DNA of 64,000 nt, from contig JARBJD010000058.1 of assembly GCA_033064195.1 (NCBI GenBank), positions 1 through 64,000 of the forward strand, read 5' to 3'. This document shows positions 39,630-50,848 of the stretch, piece by piece; within the stretch, counting starts at the first letter, position 1, and the number at the start of each line of letters is the position of its first letter. The notes beneath the pieces were generated by a model that did no database searches, had not been told where the DNA came from, and saw nothing but the letters and a program-made list of their open reading frames with translations. The translations under genes and the position numbers were made by a program. This DNA comes from Blattamonas nauphoetae (Eukaryota > Preaxostyla > Oxymonadida).

Positions 39630-41132
39630 ATGACAATGTGGTGGAGAAGCGGAAGGTCTACGAAGGAGAGCGGACGGGACGAGTGCGATGCCTACTTCAT
39701 TGACCAAATCGGAATCTCCATCCTTAAAATTGTCCGCGAAAACCCCAAGGAATCCGTGATTGATTTCACCAACGGTGAGCAAGGAAAGAAACTCCGCCAG
39801 AAGTACATGAATCTGATGATCTCAAAAGATGAAGAAGTTATGAAACAACTCAACGACCCAACAGTCTCGGCTCGTGCATTCCCAACGGTTACTGAGGACA
39901 CTCCCAACTATGTCTTCAAATCACCCAACGGTCTGCTGCTGATGACTCACTTTGCCCAACCAATCATCATCATCTATGAGTATGTTGCCCTCTCCTGCCT
40001 CAAGTTCGACAATCCCGAAAACGATCTCATCTCCAACGCCATGTTCTGCGGACACTCTCTCGGAGAGTACTGCGCTCTTGTCTCCCTCGGCAAGATTCTT
40101 CCAGCCTCTCAAATGGCGTTCATGTGCTTCATCCGTGGTCTTGTCATGCAGACATGTGTTCCACGTGATCCAATCACATCCGTCACCGATTATGGCATGG
40201 CAGCTGTGTCCCCAAGTCGTGTCACTCCCACTTTCAAGATCGAGCAACTCCGCGAAGTCATGAAATACGTCGCAAACTCTTGTGGTGGCCGCCTTCTCGA
40301 AATTGTCAACTATAACGTGTACAACGATCAGTATGTCGTGAGCGGAGAACGCTTCTGCATCTGGCAACTTGGAATGGTTCTCGACTTCGTGAACAAGAAC
40401 CCAACTGCCACACTTCTCGAGATCAAACGCTTCTGTTACGCGAACGTTGGCACACACCCACGCCTCACCACTCCTCTTGAAATCCCACGAACGGGTGCTG
40501 TCCTCCAACTTGCTGGAATTGATGTTCCGTTCCATTCATCTCTCCTCAGGAAGGTTGTCCCTCTCTTCCGCTCCTTCCTTGATGCCAATCTCCCCACTCC
40601 CACAGCGTTCGACTACGTCAATCGTCTTGATGGACGCTATGTGTGCAACCTCTACTCCAAAGAAATCTTCAGTATTTCCCGAGAATACGCTACAACCATC
40701 GCGGATCTTTCCAAATCGCCATTCCTCCTCCGCGCACTCAACACCCCATCTGGTCCTGACTCCTGGGATGAGTTGACTCCCGCTGAGCGTGCTCGCCTTC
40801 TTCTCAGAGAATGCCTATCATATCAATTTGCTTCAGCCGTTCAATGGATCGACGCACAGAACACTATCATCAAATCTGGTGTGCGTCGTGTGGTTGAGAT
40901 TGGACCAGCCAAGACACTTGCGAACATGATGAACAAATCTGTCCTTCGCCTCAAGGACCAAGGGAAGGAACTCGCTGAGATGGCCGAGATCATTGCAGGG
41001 TACGAATCCACCGGCACTGGAAGAGCCGGCACCATTGAAGTCTTATCTTTTGACACCGACAGAGAACTTCTCTTCAGAATTCCAGATGAAGAACAAAACA
41101 GCACAGATGATGACGAAGATGAAGAAGATTAA
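39630..41132 (+). CDS. Orphan MPT ORF: truncated PKS 3' end with a new start
   Basis: A 500-residue frame. The first 15 or so residues (MTMWWRSGRSTKESG) come from unrelated sequence. From DECDAYFIDQIGISILKIV it follows the PKS-MPT protein to its natural C-terminus. It lacks the first 30 or so residues of the MPT domain, including FTGQSSLKQG, but keeps GHSLGEY, FIRGLVMQ, IDVPFHSS and VEIGPAKTLANMM. It could be a dead fragment or a stand-alone acyltransferase. The open frame over 1.5 kb reflects recent copying rather than proven selection. Differences from copy 1 near the left edge include V-to-I and Y-to-S. Confidence 0.7.
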   Translation: MTMWWRSGRSTKESGRDECDAYFIDQIGISILKIVRENPKESVIDFTNGEQGKKLRQKYMNLMISKDEEVMKQLNDPTVSARAFPTVTEDTPNYVFKSPNGLLLMTHFAQPIIIIYEYVALSCLKFDNPENDLISNAMFCGHSLGEYCALVSLGKILPASQMAFMCFIRGLVMQTCVPRDPITSVTDYGMAAVSPSRVTPTFKIEQLREVMKYVANSCGGRLLEIVNYNVYNDQYVVSGERFCIWQLGMVLDFVNKNPTATLLEIKRFCYANVGTHPRLTTPLEIPRTGAVLQLAGIDVPFHSSLLRKVVPLFRSFLDANLPTPTAFDYVNRLDGRYVCNLYSKEIFSISREYATTIADLSKSPFLLRALNTPSGPDSWDELTPAERARLLLRECLSYQFASAVQWIDAQNTIIKSGVRRVVEIGPAKTLANMMNKSVLRLKDQGKELAEMAEIIAGYESTGTGRAGTIEVLSFDTDRELLFRIPDEEQNSTDDDEDEED

Positions 41133-41372
41133 TTCCATCTATTCGATTTGTGTTAGAGGGCCTTTTGAAGTTTTATTCGTGTGCACTCGAAAAAACCATT
41201 CATTTCATTTTATTTTTTTCATGGCAAGAAAGACCTCCCGATTCAAAAGTTTATTTTTCAGAAAAGCGGTCAATGATCACCAACATATTGGGTATATGTT
41301 CAGCTAATGACTATGTTTCGTTGATTCGAAATGTTGCCCTTTACAGAAATTTGTTCAATCTGTTCACCATCG

Positions 41373-43527
41373 ATGTGCGGTATTTTTGCGTATATTGGAG
41401 GAAGGCCTGTTCTCATCACTCTTATTACTGGATTGAAACGGCTCGATGTATGTGTCTCTTCTTTAAGCATAATTTCTGTCTTTTTCCCAAGTATCGTGGA
41501 TATGATGGTGCAGGAGTAGGTTTAGTCAATCCCCAAACGAAAGAAATTGTTATTGCTAAACAAGCAGGGGCTGTCTCAATCTTGGAGCAGTATATTCAAG
41601 CGTCGTGCCGCGGTTCAATTCTTGACAAATCATCTGATTTCACACTCGGAATTGCCCATACTCGATGGCCAACAATGGGTGCTCCAACAACACAGAACAC
41701 GCACCCATTTTTTTCTAATGATAAGCAATGGTGTGTTTGCCTCAATGGAATTGTGGAGAACAGTTCGAAATTGACTGAACAAATGATGAAAGAAGGTTAT
41801 ACATTTGAAAGCGAAAATGACGTGGAAGTGATTGCTGTTCTTCTTGAACATCTCTCAAAAACATACCCTGATGACCCTCTCAGTTGCTTTGTCGCTACTT
41901 TGTCCGTCATCGAAGGTTTGTCGCTTCTCCTCCATTATCTTAATCAGGTGCGTACGCCCTATGTGTCCTCCATGCGTCTGAAGAGCGAATTTACGCAGCC
42001 AAATTATCATCACCTCTCTGCATAGGCATTGGTGACAACGAAGAGAAGTTTCTCTCCTCAGACCCAATCGCATTCCGCGAGTACACAGAGAATGTAATTC
42101 ACTTCGACGACAACGAAATTTGCATTATTTCCAAAGACTCGTTCTCCGTCCACAAATTCCGGCCGTCCGAAGGCCTGGAGAAGGACATCTCTCACGAACT
42201 CCGTCTACACCGAACTGTCAAAATTCCCTTCTCCCTGGACGAACTAGAACTTGGAAACTATCCCCATTATATGCTTAAGGAGATCTACGAGCAGCCAGTT
42301 GCTGTCCAAAGGACATATTCTGGAAGAATCGGCCCCACTCACAAGTCAGCCAACCTCCTCGACATCAAAATCACCCTTCCCCCACAGCTGAACTCAATTG
42401 TCTTTTTGGCGTGCGGGACAAGTTATTATGCCTCGCAGATTGGAAAGTACATCATCGAGCGCGAGACCCACATTCCCGTCCGCTGCGAATACGCGTCGGA
42501 GTTTCTGACGTCTGCCAGGCTCTTCAACCGCCAAGACCTGGTGATTGCCATTTCTCAATCGGGAGAGACGGCCGACACACGCGAGGCCCTCCTCATTGCC
42601 AAGCGGAAGGGCATCGAGGTGGCTGGGCTTGTGAACGTGGTCGGCTCGCAGATTGCCCGCATTGCAGGCCAAGGGATGTACCTCCATTGCGGTGCTGAGA
42701 TTGGGGTGGCCTCGACGAAGGCCTTTGCCTGCCAAGTGGCTGCCCTCATCATCTTCATGCTGTACCTGAAGAAGCACCTGAGCAGCATCCGAGTGAGCGG
42801 CGACATCACTCCGGCACACACCCCGCTCCTCGAGCCCTCCCCGTCCTTCCCCTCCCCGCAGCCTAATCAGCCATCGTCCAGCCGCCTCTTCGATCCCCCC
42901 GTCACAAAGGACGTGAACGGGCAGCCGTTGGAAGAGAGCATTGTCCGCGTCTGCTCGGCCCTCCGCGACCTCCCCGTTCTGATGCAGCACGTCCTCTCCA
43001 ACACCACCACAATGAGCACCATCGACGAGATTGTCGCCTTCATGAAGGACCGGAAGTCAGCCATCTTTCTGGGCCGTGGGATTGGCTACCCCGTCGCCCT
43101 CGAGGGAGCGCTGAAGATGAAGGAGATCTCGTACATCCACGCAGAGGGGTACCCCGCAGGCGAAGTGAAGCACGGACCAATTGCTCTCATCGACGAGGAC
43201 ATGCCCGTCTTCTTCATCGTCAGCGCGAGCGACAGCGTTGTCCTGACGAAGATTGTGAACAACATGGAGGAGATCAGCACGCGCGGCGGGAAGATCATCA
43301 CTGTCACTGACTGCGAGCCCACCAACAGCGACGAGAAGGTCCAGGCCCAGCTGAAGCGCGTCCGCTCCATCTCCGCCTACACCATCTCCGTGCCGTGCTC
43401 CGACCTTTGCTGCTCGCCCATCCTCTTCACCATCCCGCTCCAGCTCATCGCGTATCGGATCGCTGTTGAGAAGGGCATCAACCCAGACCGCCCACGCAAC
43501 TTGGCCAAGTCGGTGACAGTTGAATGA
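41373..43527 (+). CDS. GFAT copy 2, glutamine:fructose-6-phosphate aminotransferase (isomerizing), intact
   Basis: Exons are 41373-41447, 41492-41915 and 41948-43527 (introns of 44 and 32 bases), giving about 692 residues. The glutaminase domain begins MCGIFAYIGGR (Cys nucleophile after Met removal) and has RGYDGAGVG and HTRWPTMG. The linker region is longer than in many homologues. The SIS domains carry ACGTSYYASQIGKYI, ISQSGETADTREALL, GRGIGYPVALEGALKMKE and EGYPAGEVKHGPIAL, and the end is RPRNLAKSVTVE. A Pro/Ser-rich insert (about 50 residues, HTPLLEPSPSFPSPQPNQPS) interrupts the region between the SIS domains. It feeds UDP-GlcNAc synthesis for GPI anchors and glycans; PIG-T lies nearby but is not otherwise linked. 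Confidence 0.9.
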
Positions 43528-43572
43528 ATTCCTTCGTTCTATTTTTGCGTCCTTCCTACCTTCTTGGTTGAA

Positions 43573-43716
43573 TTATTCGTCATCTAGTTCCTTTTTGAGT
43601 GCCAAACTTCTCCGCAATCCTGTGCAAATCGGTCTTTTCGATCCCGTCCGACTTACCGAGGAAAGAAGGCACTTTGACAGCAGTATGACTCTCGTATTCG
43701 TAAAGTAGCCACTTAA
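43573..43716 (-). pseudogene. Copied 3' tip of the unrecognised convergent gene
   Basis: Equivalent of 35187-35330. It retains the final intron and the LRRSLALKKELDDE end but breaks off where the duplication stops, so no complete gene is present. Confidence 0.6.
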
Positions 43717-43823
43717 CAAGACATATTTCTTGAAGCAAGAAGTTGAATGGTTGTGAAAAGAGAGAAATGAGGACAAATGTTGTTTGAGAAAAAAAGAAGG
43801 TGAAATGTCATCTTATCGAAAAA

Positions 43824-44450
43824 TCAAAAAGGAGACGCCCCAATTGTGGGTTTATTCATCTGTTCTGCCGACCTTTTAGTCTGAGGTGCTCCCTGTTCTT
43901 CTTGAATGTTGTCTTTCAATAAGCACGACAGAATCAGACTTAAAAGGAAATTTGGGGGAGCGGGACGCTTCTGTGGCTTTCGGAGAATGTGTTCTTTGAA
44001 AATCAACGAGGTAAACAAGTCCAAGAAAGGAAAGAAAATCTGCGTAATCATGGGACCAATGAACTTGTATTGTTTGTAAATAACGCTTGACAAGACAAAG
44101 GTACCAGTGACGGTCAAGAGCATGTTCTTCCATATCTTCTGATCGTGTTGTTGGATCGAGATCTTATCCTTGGATGTGTCCCTAAGAGGAGAATGATTTT
44201 TGGATGATGAGACACACGCGCCAGCCAATGCCATGAGAGAGGCATTAATGTCAACAATGGTCTTATGAACACAATCCGTTTTCAAGATCTGTATAAACAT
44301 TATGATGTATATTATTGCCTGAATCGCGCTCGAAATATAAAAGGCGAGTTGAATCTTTGAAGAGTCTTCTGGAGTCAGAGAAAATGTCTCAGTCGCTAGC
44401 AAATACTGGATAAGAGCAGCGACAACAATCTGAAGAGGTAGAAAGCCCAT
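43824..44450 (-). CDS. Pho88/SND3-like ER membrane protein
   Basis: A single-exon frame of 208 residues. An N-terminal hydrophobic segment (LPLQIVVAALIQYLL) is followed by a second (IQLAFYISSAIQAIIYIIMF). After a hydrophilic loop comes a block (HDQKIWKNMLLTVTGTF, then YKQYKFIGPMITQIFFPFLD) that fits Pho88/SND3, including the K-F-hydrophobic-P-hydrophobic-hydrophobic-Q pattern. In yeast this protein helps insert membrane proteins through the SRP-independent (SND) route. The basic tail (KRPAPPNF ... QTKRSAEQ) is longer than usual. It starts 30 bases from the divergent F-box/LRR gene. The call is by pattern only. Confidence 0.5.
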   Translation of the reverse strand: MGFLPLQIVVAALIQYLLATETFSLTPEDSSKIQLAFYISSAIQAIIYIIMFIQILKTDCVHKTIVDINASLMALAGACVSSSKNHSPLRDTSKDKISIQQHDQKIWKNMLLTVTGTFVLSSVIYKQYKFIGPMITQIFFPFLDLFTSLIFKEHILRKPQKRPAPPNFLLSLILSCLLKDNIQEEQGAPQTKRSAEQMNKPTIGASPF

Positions 44451-44480
44451 CTTTCAAGCCCAAGCCCGTATCTTTTTATC

Positions 44481-46956
44481 ATGGGATGTTGTTCATCAAC
44501 CACTGCGTCTGGAGATGATATTACTGACCCAAACCAAGAAAATTCAACTGAATTCACTTTTGGAGGACTATCGTCTGAAATATGTGGTATTTCATTGATT
44601 TGTACATTTCATCAAACACTCCCTCTCTAGAACACATCTTCCATTACATCGATGATCTTCACACATTTGCATCACTATTGAATGTCTCAAAATCTTGGAG
44701 GTTCGCTTTATTTCACTTTTCAACCTTTTCAGACAGACAATTCCAACATTCTTTCGAAGATTGAACGTTTTAGCAACTCCTCAGCTCTATATCACACCAA
44801 TCTCCAAAAGTCGTCCATTATTACGACGATTAACCCATCTTCGCCAGATTTATGCTGTTGGGACCTTTTTTGAGGATGTCGTCATCTCGTCAGACTCTCA
44901 AAGTTCCAATCCTCTGAAAAATACTGTCCATCACCCAAAACTACCCTTTGGTGTTCTAGAAACTCTTACAGCCGCCTCTTGTCGTTCTCTACGCCTTCTT
45001 ATTTTGATATGTTTTCCGGAAATGACAGATTCAGACCTCCGACACATTACATCTGATGTGCATCATTCTCTGTGCAGTTTAGATATTTCTTATTGCACAA
45101 AAATAACAGATAAATCAATTGACCATCTCATTTCATCGTTTCCATCGCTCACAGAACTTAGACTCGCTTACTGCATGGGTATTTCCGCAGCAGGGGTGAA
45201 TCAGCTGGTAGAAGCAGGTGGGAGCGATGTAGATAACAGATTCACTGTTCTTGATATCCGCGGCCTCCCTCAAACAGACGAAACGATCGCCAGACTCGTC
45301 AAAGGAGAGGACAGGGAACCCGTCCCCGTCGAGGTCAAGCCAGAGCAGATCCTCCCCCAGGAGCTTGAGCCAGCAAAAGAGGAGTCGCAGACAGCTTTGG
45401 CGTACAAGAGAGCCCGCGACAGGCTTCAGGACATCTTGAAACTGAACAAAGAGAAGTCGCGGGGGTACTACCACATGAAGACACTCCCGCTGCAGTCGTT
45501 CTCGACGCAGAACCACCTCCTCTCCTCGTCGTACCTCACGTGCCTCTTGTATTGCAGTCCGCATCTCCGCATTCTGAACGTGGCGGGCTGCTCGTGCATC
45601 GACAGCAAGTTCGTCCAGAGCATCATCCTCGAATGCCCCAACCTGCGTTCGCTCGACCTGTCGTACTGCAAAGGCATCAACAACCCCGACGACTGGGTCG
45701 ACGCTCTCCCAACACAAGTTTTGGACCGCACCGACGCCAACTCTCTCGCCCCAACGATTCTGCATTCCTCGCTCGCCAAACTCCGCAGCCTCCGACTCGA
45801 CGGGCTCGACGAGTCAATCACAGACACTGTCATCCGCCGCATCTGCGTGCACTGCCCGCGTCTCCGCTTCCTCTCCATCGCACACTGCTCGCGCGCTGTG
45901 TCCGACATCTCGCTCGTCGAGATCGGGTTCCGTCTGAAGAAGCTCCTCGCGATCGACCTGCGCGGGTGCATGAACATCTCCGACGTGGGGCTGCTGTCCC
46001 TCTCGCCCACCCTCCGCATCGAGGAGAAGATCACCCTCGACATCAACCCCGACGAAGACCCCTTCTCCGTCCCGGACGACGTCGAGTTCGCGTTCGGACC
46101 GGGTGGCAAGCCGGGCGTGGCGTCTGTCGAGGGCAGTGCTGACGCAGTGCCAGACGAGCCGGAGAGTTCCACGCGACTGAAAGTGGTGCTGCTCGACCGC
46201 GGGGGAGCGAACATCACCGGCGCTGCCCTTCTCAAGTTCGCCAAGCGGTGCACGCAGCTGGTGTACATGTCGTTCTCGATGGTCGGCAAGATCTCCCACG
46301 CGGAGACACAGCTCGTCCTGAAAGAGCTTCAAAAGAAAAGAGACGTCCTCGTCACACCAGCCACGCGGCTCGTCACCGAAACATGCATCCCGTTCTCCGT
46401 CTTCTCCTTCGCATTTGAGAAGGCCGTGACGGACGAATGCATCTTCTTCGATTTCTGGAGGGACGACGAGCACTTGCTGTCTGTCGAGGAGGAGCTCATG
46501 CACGAGAACCGGAAGGTGGAGAAGAGGACGGAGGAGCGCTCGACGGAGCTGAAGAAGCTCGAGACGCGGCAGGACGCAGTTGACGGCCTGCTCTCCGACG
46601 AGGCCCAGACGCAGGCCGGCCTGGATGCAGAAACCAAGCGGATCCACGAACGCGCTGCCGAGAACGCGCTGAGCCAGATCATCGAAGAGGAGAACGAGCG
46701 GATGGAGAAGCTGACGAACGAGGTGTTCGACACCGTCTCGAAGAAGATGCTCGAGATCGACAAGGCCGAGTTTGAGCTGAGGAAGAAGAAGGCGACCCGA
46801 ACACGCACAGTCGCCAAAACAGAAGCCCAAAGCGACGACGCCGACGACGTCTTCTTCGACCCGTACTTTTGGATCCGGTCGAAGGACGACCAGATGCGGG
46901 GCATTCCATACCACTTCGATGCGTGTGTGTTTGGAGAGGTGTTTCAGAGTCAGTAG
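44481..46956 (+). CDS. F-box/leucine-rich repeat protein with N-terminal MGCC lipidation motif
   Basis: Exons are 44481-44586, 44631-44700 and 44733-46956 (introns of 44 and 32 bases), giving about 799 residues. It begins MGCCSSTTASGDD: Gly2 for myristoylation plus Cys3/Cys4 for palmitoylation. The F-box lies at about 28-60 (FGGLSSEICEHIFHYIDD, LHTFASLLNVSKSWR). Cysteine-type LRRs follow (LCSLDISYCTKITDKSIDHL, LRSLDLSYCKGINN, LRFLSIAHCSRAVSDISL), typical of FBXL/AMN1 proteins. The C-terminal 170 residues are a charged coiled coil (EEELMHENRKVEKRTEERST). It probably acts as a membrane-tethered substrate adaptor of an SCF ubiquitin ligase. Third codon positions turn GC-rich after the first 200 residues. 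Confidence 0.75.
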
Positions 46957-47166
46957 TTCTTAATTCATCGTTATTCTTGCATATCAGCTATCTTCATTCG
47001 TTTCTGTTTCTTTCTGCTTCAACACAATGACGAACTTTCTTCACAACAAAGAACACTGAAGTGATGGAAGAGAAACGTGAAGACGAGTTAATTCGATCGC
47101 TCTTCCAGATGCAAATCAAGAACGGAGTCCGGATCGGACTGGGCAGGATCACCCTTGTTGAGTCGG

Positions 47167-49221
47167 TCACTCCTCTTTCTGCTGTGTCTCGTCTTCTGCA
47201 TCGGCCTTCTTCTTCTTCTCGGCCCGCCTCTTCTTCAGGTTGTCGATGATCCCAAAGATCCCCGGCTTCTTCTTCCCGTCGCCCGACAGAGAGCTGATCA
47301 CCGACCCCGCAAGAAGAGCGATGGAGACCGACGAGATGAGAGGGACGTTGTAGATCATTGTCCAGTCCGAAGGGAGGAAGAACACGACGAGGGAGGGCAG
47401 GAGGAGAGGCTGGGTGCCTGCGGAGGTGAGCAAAGAAGAGGAACACACTGTTGTGGATCCAGACCACTCCTCGCTCGACATCAAACCCTCGGTTGGGGTC
47501 GAAGGGGAGCTCGTCGCAGAGGAGAGACCCTTTCGTGGCCTTCGTGGAGAGGATGATCGTCGACTTGGGAGGAACGGTGAGAGTGCGGGCGAGGCAGAGC
47601 GGGGCGGAGTGGGAGGAGTGGTGGAGGAGGGCGGAGGTGGCTGGAGTGGACAGGGAATATGTTGGGTGGGACGAGTTGCTGGAGAGCGGAACAGGAACGA
47701 CCGAGACCAGATCTGAGCAGAGAACAAGTAAAGAGAAGTGAAGTGAGGTTAAGAAACGGGAATGGCAGACAGTCTTCCTTCTTCGCCGGAACCCTTCTGC
47801 CGCCCTTTTCGAGCACAACCCTCTCGTCGTGCAGCTCCAGCTCCAAGAAGTACGGGTAGCACTCGACAGCAGTGACAGTCTCCGCGCGGTCCCTCTCGTT
47901 CCGATACTCCGCCACAATTCGGATGGTGTCGCCAGTGGGCTTCCCCAACAGCCCGCGATCCACGCAGAATGAACCAGAGGGACAGGAGGGGAAGTTTTGG
48001 AGGGGGAATGAAGACGGGAGGGAGAGTGTGAAGGCAGATGTGGGATGGAACAGCGAGAGAGACGGCGAAAGTGACTGGAATTCCTGAGATGGTTGGATAA
48101 GCGCAGATGCGTGCTTGTTTGAATGTGCAGATGTTGGGAGGACAGAGAAGAGAGAGAAAGTTGATGGGAAGTCATTCTGCTCGTCGCGTGGGGAAACAAT
48201 CGATGTGTCAAGAATGACTGCTGTCTTACAGAGTGGATGCTTCACCAAAGACGCTGGAAATGTGACACCTGCCAAAAATAGAGAAAGACGAAGCCGGACC
48301 ATCTTTGTTTGGAAGATCTCCCACAAACAGGAGTGTCTGTGTGAGCTCGAGAATTGTGCAACCATCAACAACTTTCCGAACTGCTTCAATGTGAAGGTCA
48401 TTGTATTGAAGTGATCCCAGAAGGTGTGTGTCAATGAGGGAGGAGAGAGAGACGGGCGAATCGGAGAGAAGAGACGAAAAGTCTGTCTTCTCTTTTTGCG
48501 GGATTTGTCTGGGAAGGAGAGAGATAAACCCATTGAGATTATCGGTCGTGAAAATTTCACGAGGATATGTTGTCACGTAAACATATTCTTGTGGGGGTAA
48601 TTGGTAGAAGAAGATGAGAACTGGAATTTTGCAAACGTTCGGACCTGAAAGGAAAAGTTGAAAAACGACTATCTTCAAGGAGAAATGGGTTGAAATCTGT
48701 AAGGCCTGTCCGGAAGAACGACGAGAAAGCATGGTGTGCAAAATCTACTTGAGTTTGAGTTCTGTAATTGAAGACAGTCAAAAGATTCGACAAGAAAAAA
48801 CTTCTTCTCATCAAAAATGAGATATTCTTCGCATCCAAGTGGAGTTTGTGGATTTGGATAGGATCCCCAATGCTGTGAATTCCAACCTCCCCGTTTGAGG
48901 TGAAAATGAACTTTGTCCACACCAGACTGAATAAAAGCTTGCTTGAATGCTCGTGGAAAAGTAAATGATTTATATCCTTTGAAGAGAGAGAATAAGTTCG
49001 TGGGTTCCAGAAAAAGATGATATTTGTCGAATGATGACTGGAATAGATGGGAGACCTGCATCTGGCGTAGATATGTCCGTTGTTTGGGTAAAACCAAGAC
49101 GAATAGCTGTCAAATCTTCTGATATGGGACGAAGATAGAGTTCTTCTTGGTATGTATCCGAGGCGCTGGACACAAGTGACGCGAATAATGTCGTCAACAT
49201 AAAGAGATGAAGACACAACAT
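47167..49221 (-). CDS. GPI transamidase subunit PIG-T/GPI16
   Basis: A multi-exon gene. A signal peptide (MLCLHLFMLTTLFASLVSS) is followed by YQEELYLRPISEDLTAIRLG, the PIG-T N-terminal signature (first exon 49056-49221). Then come SFTFPRAFKQAF and RGGWNSQHWGSYPNPQTPLG, matching the family's QGRW...WG...P.G block. Further on are VECYPYFLELELHDERVVL, the luminal LTVPPKSTIILSTKATKG and LPFDPNRGFDVE (family: DPNRGFD), and a single C-terminal TM (SDWTMIYNVPLISSVSIALL) with a basic cytosolic tail rich in KKK/EEE. At least six short introns are needed and not all edges were fixed. PIG-T stabilises the complex that attaches GPI anchors in the ER. Confidence 0.78.
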
Positions 49222-49517
49222 CTGATCACAAAAGATGAAATAAAAGGAGGAATGATTGTGGAGAAGGGATAATCAATGATTGGATTTCATTAAGGCGAAA
49301 TATAAGCGAATAAGAGAAGGAAATGAAATTGCTGTGAAAAATTAAGGTGAAAAGAGAGAACAATATTAAATGGGAACAAAAAGCTTTTAAATCACAAAAA
49401 TTTCGACAAAATGAACAAACTGTGCAGTTTCAAGACGAAATCTTCTGAACGACCCATCTCAAAAATGTGTGAAGTCAGCAATCTCTACAGTCCTCTACGG
49501 TGCAGGATTCGAAAGCG

Positions 49518-50618
49518 ATGAATCCTAATCCTTCTCAAACTGATCACCAATCTCATTCATTCGTATCTGAGCCACAGAAACCAGACAAAGAATCAGACGT
49601 TAAGTACGAAGCCAATTCTAATCTCGATGAGACCACTTCTCTCCAAGAAAATGTACCATGTCTCCCTCCATTGCTTCAGCAATCCAACTTTGTGACACCA
49701 CCGGCCCCTGAAAATGAAGCCACCCCGTCCATTCAATTCACTCCAACAAATTCCATTCTCACACCATATAACCAGAGGAATCAACAGTCTTTCAACCCCA
49801 ATCTTCCACAATCATATTTTTATCCTTCACAACAACAAATTTTCCCTGGTGGGCAGTTCAGTCTCCAACCATCACAACTCCAATTTCCACAGTCATTCCC
49901 CTATCCTCAGATGCCACCGAATTTTCATTCCAATCCTTATGCTGCTATATATCAAGCCAATCCTCAATATACTTTCATACCTCAGCAGTATCAACCTTTC
50001 CAAGTTCTCAACACGTCACACCCTCTTCGAGCCTTCCACCAATCTCAAATCTCAGAACCTGAAACAGATATCTCAACGATCGCTAATTGGATCACGAACT
50101 CTGATCTTCTCACAGTTACAGCCAATGCACTTACTCTGGACCCGAATGGTGACCCAATCAACAACACCTCCAAAACAGCACTCGATCTAACGGCTCCACT
50201 TCAAACACTCTCCGACCCTGAAGCCATCTCACCGTCACTCGCAGATCCAAAGCATCAGCTGGAGTCATCCACCCCTCAGACACTCCCACAGTCCCAGTCA
50301 CTCTTCTCTCCTCCCCAACTTCCTCCACAATTCCTTCCCATTGTCGAAGATCTTCAGAGGTGCACATCCATTCAAACCAATCAGCAGCCATCTGCCTCAG
50401 AACTGCTGCTGATGGCTCTGGTCAGCTTGAATGGAATCCCTCCCGAATTGTTGTCTGTTCAGCAGTGGGATCGACTCTGGACTGCTGAAGATCAAAGAAA
50501 GTTCGATATTGATCATCATCGCATGTTTACCGCTGTCTGTGATGGGAATGTTGGATTGTCCACCAGCGCACTCCTCCAAATCCTCGACGAGTGGGAAAAA
50601 AGGAGAAGCGGAGAATGA
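49518..50618 (+). CDS. Pro/Gln/Ser-rich low-complexity protein, unknown
   Basis: A single-exon frame of 366 residues from the ATG at 49518. Residues 70-180 are dominated by Q, P, S, N, F and Y (SYFYPSQQQIFPGGQFSLQ), like prion-like or transcription-coactivator regions. The C-terminal 80 residues are more ordered (SASELLLMALVSLNGIPPEL, WDRLWTAEDQRKFDIDHHRM) and could be a small helical domain. No family is recognised. It is divergent from PIG-T across about 300 bases. The C-terminal part is the best candidate for homology search. Confidence 0.6.
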   Translation: MNPNPSQTDHQSHSFVSEPQKPDKESDVKYEANSNLDETTSLQENVPCLPPLLQQSNFVTPPAPENEATPSIQFTPTNSILTPYNQRNQQSFNPNLPQSYFYPSQQQIFPGGQFSLQPSQLQFPQSFPYPQMPPNFHSNPYAAIYQANPQYTFIPQQYQPFQVLNTSHPLRAFHQSQISEPETDISTIANWITNSDLLTVTANALTLDPNGDPINNTSKTALDLTAPLQTLSDPEAISPSLADPKHQLESSTPQTLPQSQSLFSPPQLPPQFLPIVEDLQRCTSIQTNQQPSASELLLMALVSLNGIPPELLSVQQWDRLWTAEDQRKFDIDHHRMFTAVCDGNVGLSTSALLQILDEWEKRRSGE

Positions 50619-50848
50619 AAATCACCTTACCACTTCACTGCAATGTTTATTCATCATAATTTCCCCTTATTATCTTTGCATTAAACACATTCACAGAGAA
50701 TTCTGCACAAACTTTCTTTTCATTCTTTACGCCTCGTGCGGAGGTGGACACAACTCCCTAACAGAAAATTACGAATGTTTAGAGAAAGAGACAGACAATA
50801 ACATCAGACGAAAAGAAAGAAACGAATGTTTTCGGATATTTTCAAAGT

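Larger units (their letters stand above)
39676..43716 (+). repeat. 4-kb segmental duplication, copy 2
   Basis: Matches 31292-35330. Differences cluster at the two edges (about seven in the first 210 bases and five in the last 230). Across the middle I found only two homopolymer length changes. Both edge genes are truncated here, so this is the derived copy. Confidence 0.93.

Noticed and set aside
45814-46914. 366-codon minus-strand frame
   Set aside because: Shadow of the GC-rich part of the F-box/LRR gene.
46994-48560. Long minus-strand frames of 405 and 359 codons read as separate proteins
   Set aside because: Parts of each frame are exons of PIG-T in different phases; the rest is intron or out-of-frame sequence.
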